37,559 nt of DNA. Origin: Bacillota bacterium. Its GTDB lineage: Bacteria; Bacillota; Dethiobacteria; DTU022. The stretch is from NCBI GenBank assembly GCA_029552125.1, contig JAKPEE010000147.1, positions 1 through 37,559 on the forward strand, read 5' to 3'. Shown here piece after piece: positions 7,360-17,263 of this stretch. The stretch's first letter is position 1, and every line of letters begins with the position of its first letter. Below the pieces are notes generated by a model, which saw nothing but the letters and a program-made list of their open reading frames with translations, was not told the origin of the DNA and ran no database searches. A program made the position numbers and the translations under genes.

Positions 7360-9048
7360 TTAATCCTTGATTCCCAGTTCGGAAATCTTCCGGTAGAGGG
7401 TAGCTCTACTGATACCCAGCGCCCGGGCGATATTGTTTTTAGCTTTTGATGAAGTACCAAAACGTTTTAAATGATCCTTGATCACACTGCGCTCGTAATT
7501 GAGAAGCATCGTTTTTAAACAAGAGCTGTTTTCGGAAGGTTCTTCAGTATGCATACAGAGCCGGGGAGGGAGGCAGCTTATACTTAAGATCCTGCCGGCG
7601 CACATGTTCACAGCATATTCCAGAACATTTTCCAGTTCCCTGACGTTTCCCGGCCAGTCATAGCTGAGGAACCTTTCCATTACCTCTGCCGATATGGACA
7701 TATGGGGCCTTTTTAACTTCACCGCCAGGACTTTAAGATAATGCTCTGCCAGCAGCGGTATATCTTCCTTCCGTTCTTTAAGAGGGGGGATATGCAGGGG
7801 AATGACCCCTAACCGAAAATAAAGGTCTTTCCGAAATTTTCTTTCCTGCATCATTTTGTCCAGGTCACGGTTGGAAGCGGCAATTATTCTCACATCAACG
7901 GGTATCTTTTTTGATCCTCCCACCCTTTCCACTTCTCGGTTCTGCAACACGTGCAGCAGCTTAACCTGCAGGTGCAGCGGCATTTCGCCAATTTCGTCAA
8001 GAAAAATAGTGCCTTTATCGGCCAGCTCAAATTTTCCGGTTTTCCCTTCCTTTAAAGCACCGGTAAATGCGCCCCCTTCATACCCGAAGAGTTCGCTTTC
8101 CAGTAAATTCTCCGGAATAGCCCCGCAATTTACACTGATAAAAGGGCCGTCGGCGCGGTGGCTGGCATTGTGAATAGCCCGGGCAAAAACTTCTTTACCG
8201 GTCCCACTTTCACCGGTAATCAGCACAGTTGAATTGGTATCGGCTACTCTCAAGGCCATCTCCTTAACCCGCTGGATGGCATAACTGTTGCCGATAATAT
8301 CATCAAAGGTATATTCCAGGCTGGTTTCACTCAAATCATAAATGAGGCGGCGCGCTTCAGCGATATCCCGGAAAGAGATTACCGCACCGCCGGGCCTTCC
8401 TGAACCGGTAATCAGGCGCAGGGTGACAATAAAATGCATCCACCGCTCACCGGAATGATATATTTCTTCCTTTTCCGTATATTCCTGTCCCTTAGCCATA
8501 GCTTGCAGGGCAGGGGTCTGGGGCCATAGTTCATGCAGCGGGATGCCAATAATTTCGCTGCGATTTGCTTTTAGCAGTTTTTCCGCCGTGGCATTACAGT
8601 AGGTGACGACACCGGAAGAGTTTATGACCAGCGCTCCCTCATGAATAGTCTCCAGAATGACAGCCAGCTCTTCACGCCGCAAAGAAGCCTCCCTTTCCGT
8701 GATGGCGGCTGCTAAAAGATGGCTCATCCGGTTCACAAATTCCTCAACCTGTTGAAGGGGCGGCTGCAGCCCGGATGGAGAAGCAAAAACGGCAATCCAT
8801 CCCCAGACGCGGCCTCCCGTAACGATAGGGCTGCAATAATCTCCCAGCCTGCAGCGATCACCGCTTAATTGCGCCCTTTTCTCTTTTTGCCCTGCTTTTA
8901 ACCGGCTAGCCCCCGTCCCACCGATAATGTTTAACTCATGATCAATGATTTCCACCTCGACATTAAGGGCAAAAGAAATGGCTTCAGCAGCTTCCTGGAC
9001 TATTTCTAGATAAGGTGCCAGATTGGACATAAATTCCACTCCTTGCAC
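7360..9048 (-). CDS. sigma54-dependent transcriptional activator (sensor region, PAS, AAA+, Fis-type HTH)
   Basis: [30 protein letters not shown] (GAFTGA loop), [17 protein letters not shown]-terminal Fis-like [21 protein letters not shown]. Confidence 0.97.
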   Translation of the reverse strand: MQGVEFMSNLAPYLEIVQEAAEAISFALNVEVEIIDHELNIIGGTGASRLKAGQKEKRAQLSGDRCRLGDYCSPIVTGGRVWGWIAVFASPSGLQPPLQQVEEFVNRMSHLLAAAITEREASLRREELAVILETIHEGALVINSSGVVTYCNATAEKLLKANRSEIIGIPLHELWPQTPALQAMAKGQEYTEKEEIYHSGERWMHFIVTLRLITGSGRPGGAVISFRDIAEARRLIYDLSETSLEYTFDDIIGNSYAIQRVKEMALRVADTNSTVLITGESGTGKEVFARAIHNASHRADGPFISVNCGAIPENLLESELFGYEGGAFTGALKEGKTGKFELADKGTIFLDEIGEMPLHLQVKLLHVLQNREVERVGGSKKIPVDVRIIAASNRDLDKMMQERKFRKDLYFRLGVIPLHIPPLKERKEDIPLLAEHYLKVLAVKLKRPHMSISAEVMERFLSYDWPGNVRELENVLEYAVNMCAGRILSISCLPPRLCMHTEEPSENSSCLKTMLLNYERSVIKDHLKRFGTSSKAKNNIARALGISRATLYRKISELGIKD

Positions 9049-9321
9049 GGCTGTTATTTTTCCCTGACGATTTGTTTATCTTTTCTTTGAATTTATAGTA
9101 TATCATGAAAAGGAGCTGTTGTCTCACTATTAAAACAAATGTTTTGAGCAGAATCTATCCACCGTAATTGACTGAGACACTATCGATTCCATTAGTTTCG
9201 AGTAAAACCTCCCGGCAATGAAAAAGTGGCAATTACTAGTTAATTTACTTTATTGATGACAGTTTTCTGTTAGGTTTATAATACTATTACATAAGACTAT
9301 CTTTACAAAGAGGGTATTGCT

Positions 9322-9546
9322 ATGAAGTCTAAGCTGGTTGCTTATATCGAAAAAGACGTTGAGTCGGGATCGTATGTAGCTTTCGTTCCAGGAATCCCAG
9401 GGGCTCATACTCAGGCCGACACACTGGATGAACTTCAAGTTAAGTTAAAGGAAGTAATTGAACTTTGTCTGGAAGAAATGGATCCTGAAGAAAGAAAGAA
9501 TTTACCTCAATTTGTTGGGATCCAGCAAATTGAAGTAGCAGTATGA
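9322..9546 (+). CDS. hicB: HicB-family antitoxin
   Basis: 74 aa HicB fold motif (YIEKDVESGSYVAFVPGIPGAHTQADTLDEL). Confidence 0.85.
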   Translation: MKSKLVAYIEKDVESGSYVAFVPGIPGAHTQADTLDELQVKLKEVIELCLEEMDPEERKNLPQFVGIQQIEVAV

Positions 9547-9581
9547 GTAAACTTCAGTTAATCGATGCTAGAAAACAATAA
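9543..9581 (+). pseudogene. Truncated hicA remnant (MSKLQLIDARKQ*)
   Basis: ATGA overlap with the hicB stop; peptide begins like HicA toxins, then TAA. Confidence 0.5.
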
Positions 9582-9804
9582 TACCCCCCTGTAACAGGCA
9601 CAAATAGATTTTTTTTCATCTAATATGTACCCGAAATACACCTATATCATTCTGTCTGTTCTCCCCCCGTTACAATGTAAGTTTTCCAGCATAAATAAAA
9701 CGATTTCGCCATAGCGATAAAAGGTAGAACCATGTCGCCAGGCTTGCCGGTCAAAGTGGCCTGGCAGGGGTTGAACTTTTCGGTTTGCGCAGAGGTGCTG
9801 TTAT

Positions 9805-10677
9805 ATGAAAGTAAAGCAGTGCTTATCAGCAGAAAAGAACCTTCTCATACGTAAGAATACATGCCGGTTATTGCTTTTGGGGATCCTTTTGGCCACTTTT
9901 CTCTGGCTGTATCGAAGCTTTTATACGGAAAGAGCCTGGACCTCCCTTACGCTGGAAGGACTTCAGGAGATACAGATATCATCCACCGAATACCCATATT
10001 TCTTATATCATATGCACGATCTACAATCTCCGATTTTTACTAATAAAAAGCTATTATATAAAACCACCCTGTCTCTAATTGACAAGCCCCCCCATGATTA
10101 TTACAATTTTGCATTTTTGTATGAAGACCAGCAGAAGATTCTTTTCCAATACAGCCCCACTATAAATGAAGTGTATGATATCAAGAATAAGCTAGAAACC
10201 TCATCTGACTTAAAAGAAGTGCTTCTGGATCTGGCCGCTTTATACAGACAGGAAATTGATAAGACCTATGGTGCCCTGCTGGTGTGGGAGGAAGCGGAAA
10301 AAATATTTTCAATAGATACAACCGCCAAAATAACCGATATTTATACCAGGGCGTCTTTTTATGTGCAGCGGAAAGATGGCGTAGACCATGCCGATGTCCA
10401 GCCACTGACGGCAAATGATACCGCCATCATGAAAAAAATATATGGAAACCAGTGGAGTTGGGAGCGGAAAGGGATTATTGTTGAAGTTGGAGATTACCGC
10501 ATGGCTGCATCCATGAACGGCATGCCGCATGGAGCCGGTAGTATAGAAGGCAATAACTTCCCGGGCCATTTTTGCATTCATTTCCTGGGCAGTACCATCC
10601 ACGGCGGGGGTATGGATATCCGCCACCACCGGGAAATTCTGAAAGCCGCAGGTAAACTGCCGTTAGATGATTATTAA
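9805..10677 (+). CDS. Membrane-anchored/secreted hypothetical protein with conserved C-terminal AASMNGMPHG...GHFCIHFLGSTIHGG domain
   Basis: N-terminal TM helix; SD GAGGTG; long ORF. Confidence 0.75.
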   Translation: MKVKQCLSAEKNLLIRKNTCRLLLLGILLATFLWLYRSFYTERAWTSLTLEGLQEIQISSTEYPYFLYHMHDLQSPIFTNKKLLYKTTLSLIDKPPHDYYNFAFLYEDQQKILFQYSPTINEVYDIKNKLETSSDLKEVLLDLAALYRQEIDKTYGALLVWEEAEKIFSIDTTAKITDIYTRASFYVQRKDGVDHADVQPLTANDTAIMKKIYGNQWSWERKGIIVEVGDYRMAASMNGMPHGAGSIEGNNFPGHFCIHFLGSTIHGGGMDIRHHREILKAAGKLPLDDY

Positions 10678-10860
10678 ATGGCCTGAGTTTAATAAGATTT
10701 TGCACCACATGCTTAGCAGTTTATGATTCTCACTAATGGGAAATACTGTTTGAGCAGGTTAAATATTGACGAAATCCCGGCATTACCATATACTTTCTTT
10801 AGCCTCTGGCGAAGATTCGGGAACGGCAAGAGGCGTATAACAGGCGAAAGAGCGGTTAAA

Positions 10861-11967
10861 ATGCCGAATATATTGTCCAAAATCCCTCTTCCACTGGTGA
10901 ATCTTTTAAAGTTGGCGGGCATCATTGCCGCAACCCTGGGTGCCCTTTACCTGTTTGTCCTGGTTATTGAATATGCGGCGCCCTTTGTCATTGCCCTTGT
11001 ATTGGCCGCGCTGATTGAACCGTTTACGCGCTTCTTGTCCAAAAAAAGGAAATTTACTCTTCCCCGGCCTCTGGCGGCGCTGATCGGGACGATCCTGATT
11101 ATAGCCATCGTAGCGCTGGTAATTTTCGGCATCGGCAATCTTCTGTTCAACCAGGCCCGGGAATTGATTATTCTCTTACCGGCAAAATATCCCGGCCTGG
11201 CCCAGGATATTATTGACTATCTCGCAGATCTGCAACGGGCTATCGATTTTTTACCTGAGGAAGCGGTTCAGAGCGTTAACAGTTTATTATCGCAGCTTGG
11301 AGAATTTATTTCCGGCTTTGTCAGCAGCGCGGCTCTTTATCTCTTTCATTACGCCGTCTCCATCCCCGAGATACTATTGTTCATTATTTTAACTATTTTG
11401 TCCATCTATTTTATTTCCCGGGACTGGCTGAAGATGGAGGAAGGGATCAGCGGGCAAATTCCTCGTGCCTGGCTGGACAAGTACTATATCTTCCGGCATG
11501 ATATGCTGGCCGCCCTGTTCGGCCTTATTCGCGCAACCCTGATTTTGATGGCCGTCACCTTCGTCCAGCTTTACATCGGCCTGCTTATTTTGCAGGTCCA
11601 GTATGCCCTGTTAATAGCCTTTATCGTCACCATCCTTGATGCCCTGCCGGTAATCGGTGCTGGCCTTGTCCTGATCCCCTGGATTATTTACTCCTTTATC
11701 ACCGGCAATTTTAAAGTTGCAGTTGGACTGATAATCATCCAGGTGTTAATCACCGTGGTAAGACAAGTTATCCAACCTAAAATACTGGGTGATCAGATCG
11801 GTATACATCCGCTTTTTACCATGATTGCCATGTATGTAGGCTTTAAATTCTTTGGTGTATCCGGCCTGATCGTGGGCCCGGTTATTTTTGTAGTCGTCAA
11901 AAGCGTTCTCGGTTTCTATACTAAAGGGCGCAACTTTAAACAAATAATTTTTGGAAATGACCCGTAG
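10861..11967 (+). CDS. AI-2E family / YtvI-like sporulation integral membrane protein
   Basis: Multi-TM; internal motifs typical of AI-2E permeases (ILDALPVIGAGLVLIPW); ORF open from 10723, likely ATG at 10861. Confidence 0.82.
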   Translation: MPNILSKIPLPLVNLLKLAGIIAATLGALYLFVLVIEYAAPFVIALVLAALIEPFTRFLSKKRKFTLPRPLAALIGTILIIAIVALVIFGIGNLLFNQARELIILLPAKYPGLAQDIIDYLADLQRAIDFLPEEAVQSVNSLLSQLGEFISGFVSSAALYLFHYAVSIPEILLFIILTILSIYFISRDWLKMEEGISGQIPRAWLDKYYIFRHDMLAALFGLIRATLILMAVTFVQLYIGLLILQVQYALLIAFIVTILDALPVIGAGLVLIPWIIYSFITGNFKVAVGLIIIQVLITVVRQVIQPKILGDQIGIHPLFTMIAMYVGFKFFGVSGLIVGPVIFVVVKSVLGFYTKGRNFKQIIFGNDP

Positions 11968-12054
11968 CCGGCAGCCCTGTAATTACACCCCTGTGGTGGA
12001 CAGGTGCCGCTAAGGGCGGTGCGGCAAGGTTTTCTATGGCCGCGATCAAAGGAT

Positions 12055-12879
12055 CTAGTCCTGAAAGATGCGGATGTCGACGCTCCCGCTCCAGTTCGAT
12101 GTTTTAATCATGATCAGATGATCCGTATTATTTCTGAATTTAAAATCAAGATAATCGGACACGGTGGCGTCCCTCCCCGGCGGAACATAGTAAACCGGCA
12201 CACTGTGCGGGTAACGCTCCACAACTTCCAGGCCGGCCTCCAGGACGGCATTGTAAAGGGTAGAGGAAACCTGGCATACGCCCCCGCCTATGCCCATGCC
12301 GCCGACCACCGGCGCCAGGCGATAGCCTCTTTCAAACGTCCGCGGCCCATTGGCCCGGTTAAAAGAAAACAGTTCTCCCGGCATCAGGACATAATTGTTT
12401 AAGGAGGCAGTAGCCAGGTGAATGTTCGTGGCCCTGCCGCCGTTGCCTGCGCCGATCCAGGTCCGGTAAGCCCCGATCTCCCTGTTGATGCGCTGGTAGT
12501 GCCGAAAGGTCACTGCCGGATCCAGTTGCACCAATTCCAAAAGGACCATGCTATGAGCCGGGGCGGCCATGACATTTTCTACGGTCGCCGCTACATTAAC
12601 CTGCCTGCCCGGGACTTCGGCTACCAGCTCCCCCGTGGCCATATCAAGGTAAGCGTTGCGCGGCATACAGTTTATATCCCTGGCCAGATCCCGGACCAGC
12701 GCTTCCACTTCGTTACGGCGCATCCCCTCCACCAGGATGCCTTCAATGGTAACGCCGGGATTAACCGTTTTACGCCAGGGTTCCAGCAGGCCGATTCCCC
12801 GGGCTGCCAGGATGATGCCGGTGATCAATATGGCGGCAATGGCCGCAGCAAGCCTTTTTTTCCGGCCGGCAACATTCAT
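12055..12879 (-). CDS. VanW family protein
   Basis: VanW motifs NGPRTFERGYRLAPVVGGMGIGGGVCQVSSTLYNAVLEAGLEVVERYPHS; upstream start at 13008 possible. Confidence 0.9.
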   Translation of the reverse strand: MNVAGRKKRLAAAIAAILITGIILAARGIGLLEPWRKTVNPGVTIEGILVEGMRRNEVEALVRDLARDINCMPRNAYLDMATGELVAEVPGRQVNVAATVENVMAAPAHSMVLLELVQLDPAVTFRHYQRINREIGAYRTWIGAGNGGRATNIHLATASLNNYVLMPGELFSFNRANGPRTFERGYRLAPVVGGMGIGGGVCQVSSTLYNAVLEAGLEVVERYPHSVPVYYVPPGRDATVSDYLDFKFRNNTDHLIMIKTSNWSGSVDIRIFQD

Positions 12880-13318
12880 TTTTCCCCACCCCCGCCGCGA
12901 CACAGTCAACCCGGGCCCACCAAAGCTTACCCCGGCCGGCGGCACCGGCTTTTTTATTAGAAATGTTTTCTCTTCGGAAGACACCAGGATCGCTTTTCCT
13001 GGAGACAAGTGGCTCAGAGTGATAAAGATTTCAGGTCAATCCTGCGCCGGCTTCGCCATTGATCAAAACAGTTATAGCATATGTATGCGCCTTTTTAACC
13101 GCTTATTCAAAAATAAAGGCACAAGGATTTTTTACCCCGCAGGAGATTCGCGCCGCCAGCCGACCCAAGGCCCGCATAGGAATTACCCGTGCCAGCACCG
13201 CGGCAAACCGGCCGAATTTCCGATAATATTAATTGAACAGATTATCATAGCTCCAGCTCCATCTGGTTACTAAAAAAAAAAGCAGTCCAATTATTGCGAA
13301 CTGAGTTTGGAGTCCGTT

Positions 13319-14071
13319 TTAATTATCTTTAAATCCCATAATCTTGCTGGAGCGTTCATATTTGCGCCGGGACACTTTGTCGTTTACCAGTTTACAACGG
13401 GCGCACTGGGGCCAGGTATTCGCTTCGATGAACCATACTTTGCCTTTTTTGTCCAGGGCCAGATCAAAGCCGATAATGCGCAAAGGAAATTTTGTACTTA
13501 AATAGCCGGCCATTTGATGCGCCAGATCCACGATTTCTCTTAAAGTAGCCATGGGGTCCTGTTTCTGGTCATATACTTGCAGAATATGATTTAAGGGATA
13601 ATCCTCCGCTCCCCTGGCCACATTGGTAACAACGGCATCCTCTTTCAAGGCCACTTTGGCCGATGTAAGGGTCAGTTCCCAGGTGGCGTATGGCTTCTGC
13701 ATAATAACCCTTATATCAAAGGGACGATTATTTAATGTAGCCAGATCTATCCCCTGCTGGATAATATATTGATTTTTCGAAATGATCGGCAACAGCTCTG
13801 TTAAACCGCCCGGCAGTGCAATCTTCCTGGACGCGTTTTGCGAAGATAACACGCCTTCATGTTCATTAATCCTGTGCACCCGGAACACCCGGTGGCCCTG
13901 GTGCCCGGCGTCGGGCTTTACATAAATAACCCTGAAAAGGGAGATCATTTTATGCAGGTTCTGCAGATTGCACCAGACAGTCTTAGGCACATGATTGGCC
14001 AAGATCGGGTGGCCCAGCAGAGCCCCGGTTTTTTTCATTTTACTTCTTATAATTTTATGGTTGATCATCAT
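13319..14071 (-). CDS. YheC/YheD family ATP-grasp (spore coat-associated) protein
   Basis: PFDIRVIMQKP...NVARGAEDY...GFDLALDKKGKVWFIEANTWP. Confidence 0.85.
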   Translation of the reverse strand: MMINHKIIRSKMKKTGALLGHPILANHVPKTVWCNLQNLHKMISLFRVIYVKPDAGHQGHRVFRVHRINEHEGVLSSQNASRKIALPGGLTELLPIISKNQYIIQQGIDLATLNNRPFDIRVIMQKPYATWELTLTSAKVALKEDAVVTNVARGAEDYPLNHILQVYDQKQDPMATLREIVDLAHQMAGYLSTKFPLRIIGFDLALDKKGKVWFIEANTWPQCARCKLVNDKVSRRKYERSSKIMGFKDN

Positions 14072-14312
14072 GTTACACCTTTACCTAACCTTTAAACTCT
14101 TTTTTTTAAAGCAGCCCGGGTTTCTATTCAGTATATGTGCCCGGTATGACTTTGGTTCAAGTTTCAGGCTATATCGTGGATATATAAAAGCAAAAATTTG
14201 TGGAAGGTGCCGGCCGGCCGGCAGGATAACTACTGTTCAAGAAGAATATTTACCTGGGATGCGGTAACGAGGAAACAGCCGTTAATTAGCCGAGGACCGT
14301 ATGATATGGCGT

Positions 14313-14341
14313 TCCCCGGGACACCGGGACGCTAATTTTTT
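14313..14341 (+). terminator. Terminator-like hairpin in the leader of the flippase gene
   Basis: CCCGG-GACA-CCGGG stem with flanking GCGT/ACGC pairing, followed by TTTTTT. Confidence 0.5.
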
Positions 14342-14356
14342 CGGCTGCAGGTAACC

Positions 14357-15937
14357 ATGCAGCCGCAAGCGATGGGGTTTTTGATGCGTTCTAAAACAAA
14401 AGAGCTAAACAGCGGGCAACTGCTGGCTAAAAACTTCCTGATCAATCTCTTTGGGAAAGCAGTTCCAGCCCTGGTTGCATTAGTCACGATCCCGCTATTA
14501 ATTAACGGGATGGGCAGCGACCGCTTCGGCCTCTTCAATTTGCTGCTGGTGACAGTGGGCTACTTTAGCCTGTTCGAACTGGGCATAGGCAGGGCTATAA
14601 CCAAGTTTGTTTCCGAGGCCCTGGCCACGGGAGATCAAAAAGGTGAGTTAACCAGGTTATTATGGTCTTCCTTTGCCCTGCTACTGGCCCTTGGGTTGCT
14701 GGCCATGGTTCTATTGATTGTTTTTACTCCTTATCTGGTCAAAAACATCTTAAATGTACCCGGGTTTTTAATCGAGGAAGGTATGACCAGTCTGCTCTAT
14801 GTCAGCCTTAGTTTGCCCCTCATGCTCACTTCTGCCGGCGTACACGGGATCCTGGAGGCCCAGCAGCGCTTTGACCTGATTAACCTGATCCAGATCCCTT
14901 TCGGCATCTCAAACTACATCTTTCCTTTACTTATATTACTGGCCGGCTCCAACAATCTCTCCCACGCTATCCTCAGTATTGTTTTCGCCCGCGTGGTTGT
15001 ACTGGGCGCTTCGTTCTGGATCTGTTTTTACACCCTGCCGGAAATTAAATCTCCTCCCCGGCTCAGCGTTGTTGATATGAAAAAAGTATTGACCTTTGGC
15101 GGATGGCTTACCGTATCCAATATCATCAGCCCGCTGATGTCGTACATGGACAGATTTTTTATCGGCGCCGTATTGACCCTCACCGCAGTATCTTACTACG
15201 TGGTCCCCTATACCATTGCCACCAAGTTGCTATTAATCGTGGCCAGCCTGGCCATGGTCCTCTTTCCCGCCTTCTCTTACTCAAAAAATCAAGACCGGCA
15301 AATCTATATGCGCCTTTACCGGCGCGCCATCAAATATATTTTTTTAATCCTTATACCGGTAGTGCTTGTTTTGTCTGTTTTTGCCTATGACCTGTTATCG
15401 CTATGGATGGGCGCCGCATTCGCCCGAAACAGCTACGTTGTGCTGATTATTTTAAGCCTGGCGGTGATGGTCAATTCCCTGGCCAATGTACCCTATACCC
15501 TGATCCAGGCTTTTGGGAGACCCGATATTACTGCCAAATTTCACCTGGTCGAGTTCCTCCCATATATGGCTTTGCTGTGGTTTTTTGCTTCCAGGTTCGG
15601 TATTGCCGGCGTGGCCGCCGCATGGCTGGCCCGGGTCAGCCTGGATGCCGTTTTATTGTTCTGGTTTGCCGACAGGCTCCTCGCTATGGAAACCAGGAAG
15701 CAGCGCAGCATCTATCTGCTGTTTATCTTGAGCCTGATTCCGGCCGCCGCCTATTTGCTGATCCTGGGGCTAAGTACGTTTGCCCCGGGTTTAGTGGCCC
15801 GCAGTTTGATGACTGCGGCCATATTTATGGCCCTGGGGCTGGCCATATGGAGATTTTTATTGGAGCCTGACGAAAAAAGCTTTCTCCTTCAGGGCTACGG
15901 TTCCTTAAAAAATAAGCTGGGATTAAACAACAGATAA
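14357..15937 (+). CDS. Polysaccharide/oligosaccharide flippase (MVF/Wzx-like)
   Basis: ~12-14 TM, NFLINLFGKAVPALVALVTIPLLINGMGSDRFGLFNLL; alternative start ATG 14384. Confidence 0.88.
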   Translation: MQPQAMGFLMRSKTKELNSGQLLAKNFLINLFGKAVPALVALVTIPLLINGMGSDRFGLFNLLLVTVGYFSLFELGIGRAITKFVSEALATGDQKGELTRLLWSSFALLLALGLLAMVLLIVFTPYLVKNILNVPGFLIEEGMTSLLYVSLSLPLMLTSAGVHGILEAQQRFDLINLIQIPFGISNYIFPLLILLAGSNNLSHAILSIVFARVVVLGASFWICFYTLPEIKSPPRLSVVDMKKVLTFGGWLTVSNIISPLMSYMDRFFIGAVLTLTAVSYYVVPYTIATKLLLIVASLAMVLFPAFSYSKNQDRQIYMRLYRRAIKYIFLILIPVVLVLSVFAYDLLSLWMGAAFARNSYVVLIILSLAVMVNSLANVPYTLIQAFGRPDITAKFHLVEFLPYMALLWFFASRFGIAGVAAAWLARVSLDAVLLFWFADRLLAMETRKQRSIYLLFILSLIPAAAYLLILGLSTFAPGLVARSLMTAAIFMALGLAIWRFLLEPDEKSFLLQGYGSLKNKLGLNNR

Positions 15938-15940
15938 TTG

Positions 15941-15965
15941 ACGGCCGCGCTGAAAGCGCGGCCGT
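15941..15965 (+). terminator. Hairpin after the flippase gene
   Basis: ACGGCCGCGCT-GAA-AGCGCGGCCGT perfect 11-bp stem; weak U-tract. Confidence 0.5.
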
Positions 15966-16082
15966 AATAATAACTCCCTTACCCGGCCAGCCGGAACGCG
16001 TCCCGCACCGGCCTTAACGGGTTAACTGCCCGATTTTTCCCGAACGCCTAAAAAAACCAGCCAGACTTTTAAACAGGGAAGC

Positions 16083-17102
16083 TTACCGGAGAATGTCGTG
16101 CAACGCAGTCAGAACTTTCTCCAGATCAGACCGCGTAATGTCCTTGTTGGTGGTAAAGCGAACCCGGTCCGGCTCCATGATTACCCCCAGCACACCGCGT
16201 TTTTTCAGTTCTTCCAGCAAAGCGTTTGCAGACATGGACACCGGTTTAAAGATGACAATATTTGTCTCCACGGTTGATGGATCAAATTCCAGGCCCGGCA
16301 TTCCGGCCAGGCCGTCCGCCAGGAACCGGGCATTGGCATGGTCTTCGGCCAGGCGATCAACCATCGTGGTTAAGGCCACAATCCCCGCGGCGGCAATGAT
16401 GCCGGCCTGGCGCATCCCGCCGCCCAGGCGCTTGCGCCAGCGGCGCGCTTCGGCTATCCATGCCCGCGGCCCAACCAGAATTGAACCGATGGGCGCGCCC
16501 AGCCCCTTGGAAAGGCAAAACTGAACTGTGGTGGCACAGGCGGCCAGTTCGCTTGCCTTGACACCCAGGGCGATGGCGGCGTTAAAGATGCGCGCCCCGT
16601 CGAGGTGCAGGGGCAGGTTATGCTTCAGCGCCACTTCATAAACCGCCTGCATGGTTTTTAAGGGAATGACCGTGCCCCCGGCGCGATTGTGCGTGTTTTC
16701 GAGGCAAATCAACGCCGTGGGGGGCAGGTGAATATCGTCTTCGCGGATGGCCTCCTCCACCTGCTCTGCTGAAAGGGCGCCCCGATGTCCTTTAAGGGGC
16801 CTCAACTGGACCCCGGCAAAAACCGAAGCCGCCGCCGCCTCGTAGTAAAAAATGTGGCTGTCCTGCTCCAGGATAACCTCGGTGCCAGGGCGGGTATGGG
16901 TCAATACGGCGGTCTGGTTACCCATGGTGCCGCTTACTACCAGCAGGGCATCTTCTTTCCCCATCATCTCCGCAGCCATTTCTTGCAGGCGGTTTACAGT
17001 AGGATCTTCACCGTAGACATCGTCACCCACCTCCGCCTCATACATGGCCCGGCGCATCTCTGCGGTGGGCCTGGTTACTGTATCGCTCCTCAAATCAATC
17101 AT
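16083..17102 (-). CDS. ltaE: Low-specificity L-threonine aldolase
   Basis: MIDLRSDTVTRPTAEMRRAM, LHLDGARIFNAA, CLSKGLGAPIGS. Confidence 0.95.
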   Translation of the reverse strand: MIDLRSDTVTRPTAEMRRAMYEAEVGDDVYGEDPTVNRLQEMAAEMMGKEDALLVVSGTMGNQTAVLTHTRPGTEVILEQDSHIFYYEAAAASVFAGVQLRPLKGHRGALSAEQVEEAIREDDIHLPPTALICLENTHNRAGGTVIPLKTMQAVYEVALKHNLPLHLDGARIFNAAIALGVKASELAACATTVQFCLSKGLGAPIGSILVGPRAWIAEARRWRKRLGGGMRQAGIIAAAGIVALTTMVDRLAEDHANARFLADGLAGMPGLEFDPSTVETNIVIFKPVSMSANALLEELKKRGVLGVIMEPDRVRFTTNKDITRSDLEKVLTALHDILR

Positions 17103-17180
17103 CTTCCCGCGGCCTCCCCGTATGAATTCGTGTCCGGTTTAAAATAATTATAGCACATACAAATGGGGCAAAAATACATA

Positions 17181-17207
17181 GAGATCCCCTCTTGCCCGGG
17201 GGATCTC
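17181..17207. terminator. Intrinsic terminator hairpin
   Basis: GAGATCCCC...GGGGATCTC flanked by T-rich tracts. Confidence 0.6.
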
Positions 17208-17263
17208 TTTTCTTTTAATTAAGATGGACCGGCTGCCGCAATCGCGATGATTCAGCCTTTTGC

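Noticed and set aside
1-9048. In-frame amber inside a methyltransferase gene within this window
   Set aside because: No MttB/MtbB/MtmB gene is contained here; corrinoid, pyl and symporter ORFs are uninterrupted, so the Pyl-containing target must lie elsewhere
13189-13207. gtgccagcaccgcggcaaa resembles the universal 16S 515F site
   Set aside because: Differs from GTGCCAGCMGCCGCGGTAA and the flanks show no rRNA; coincidence
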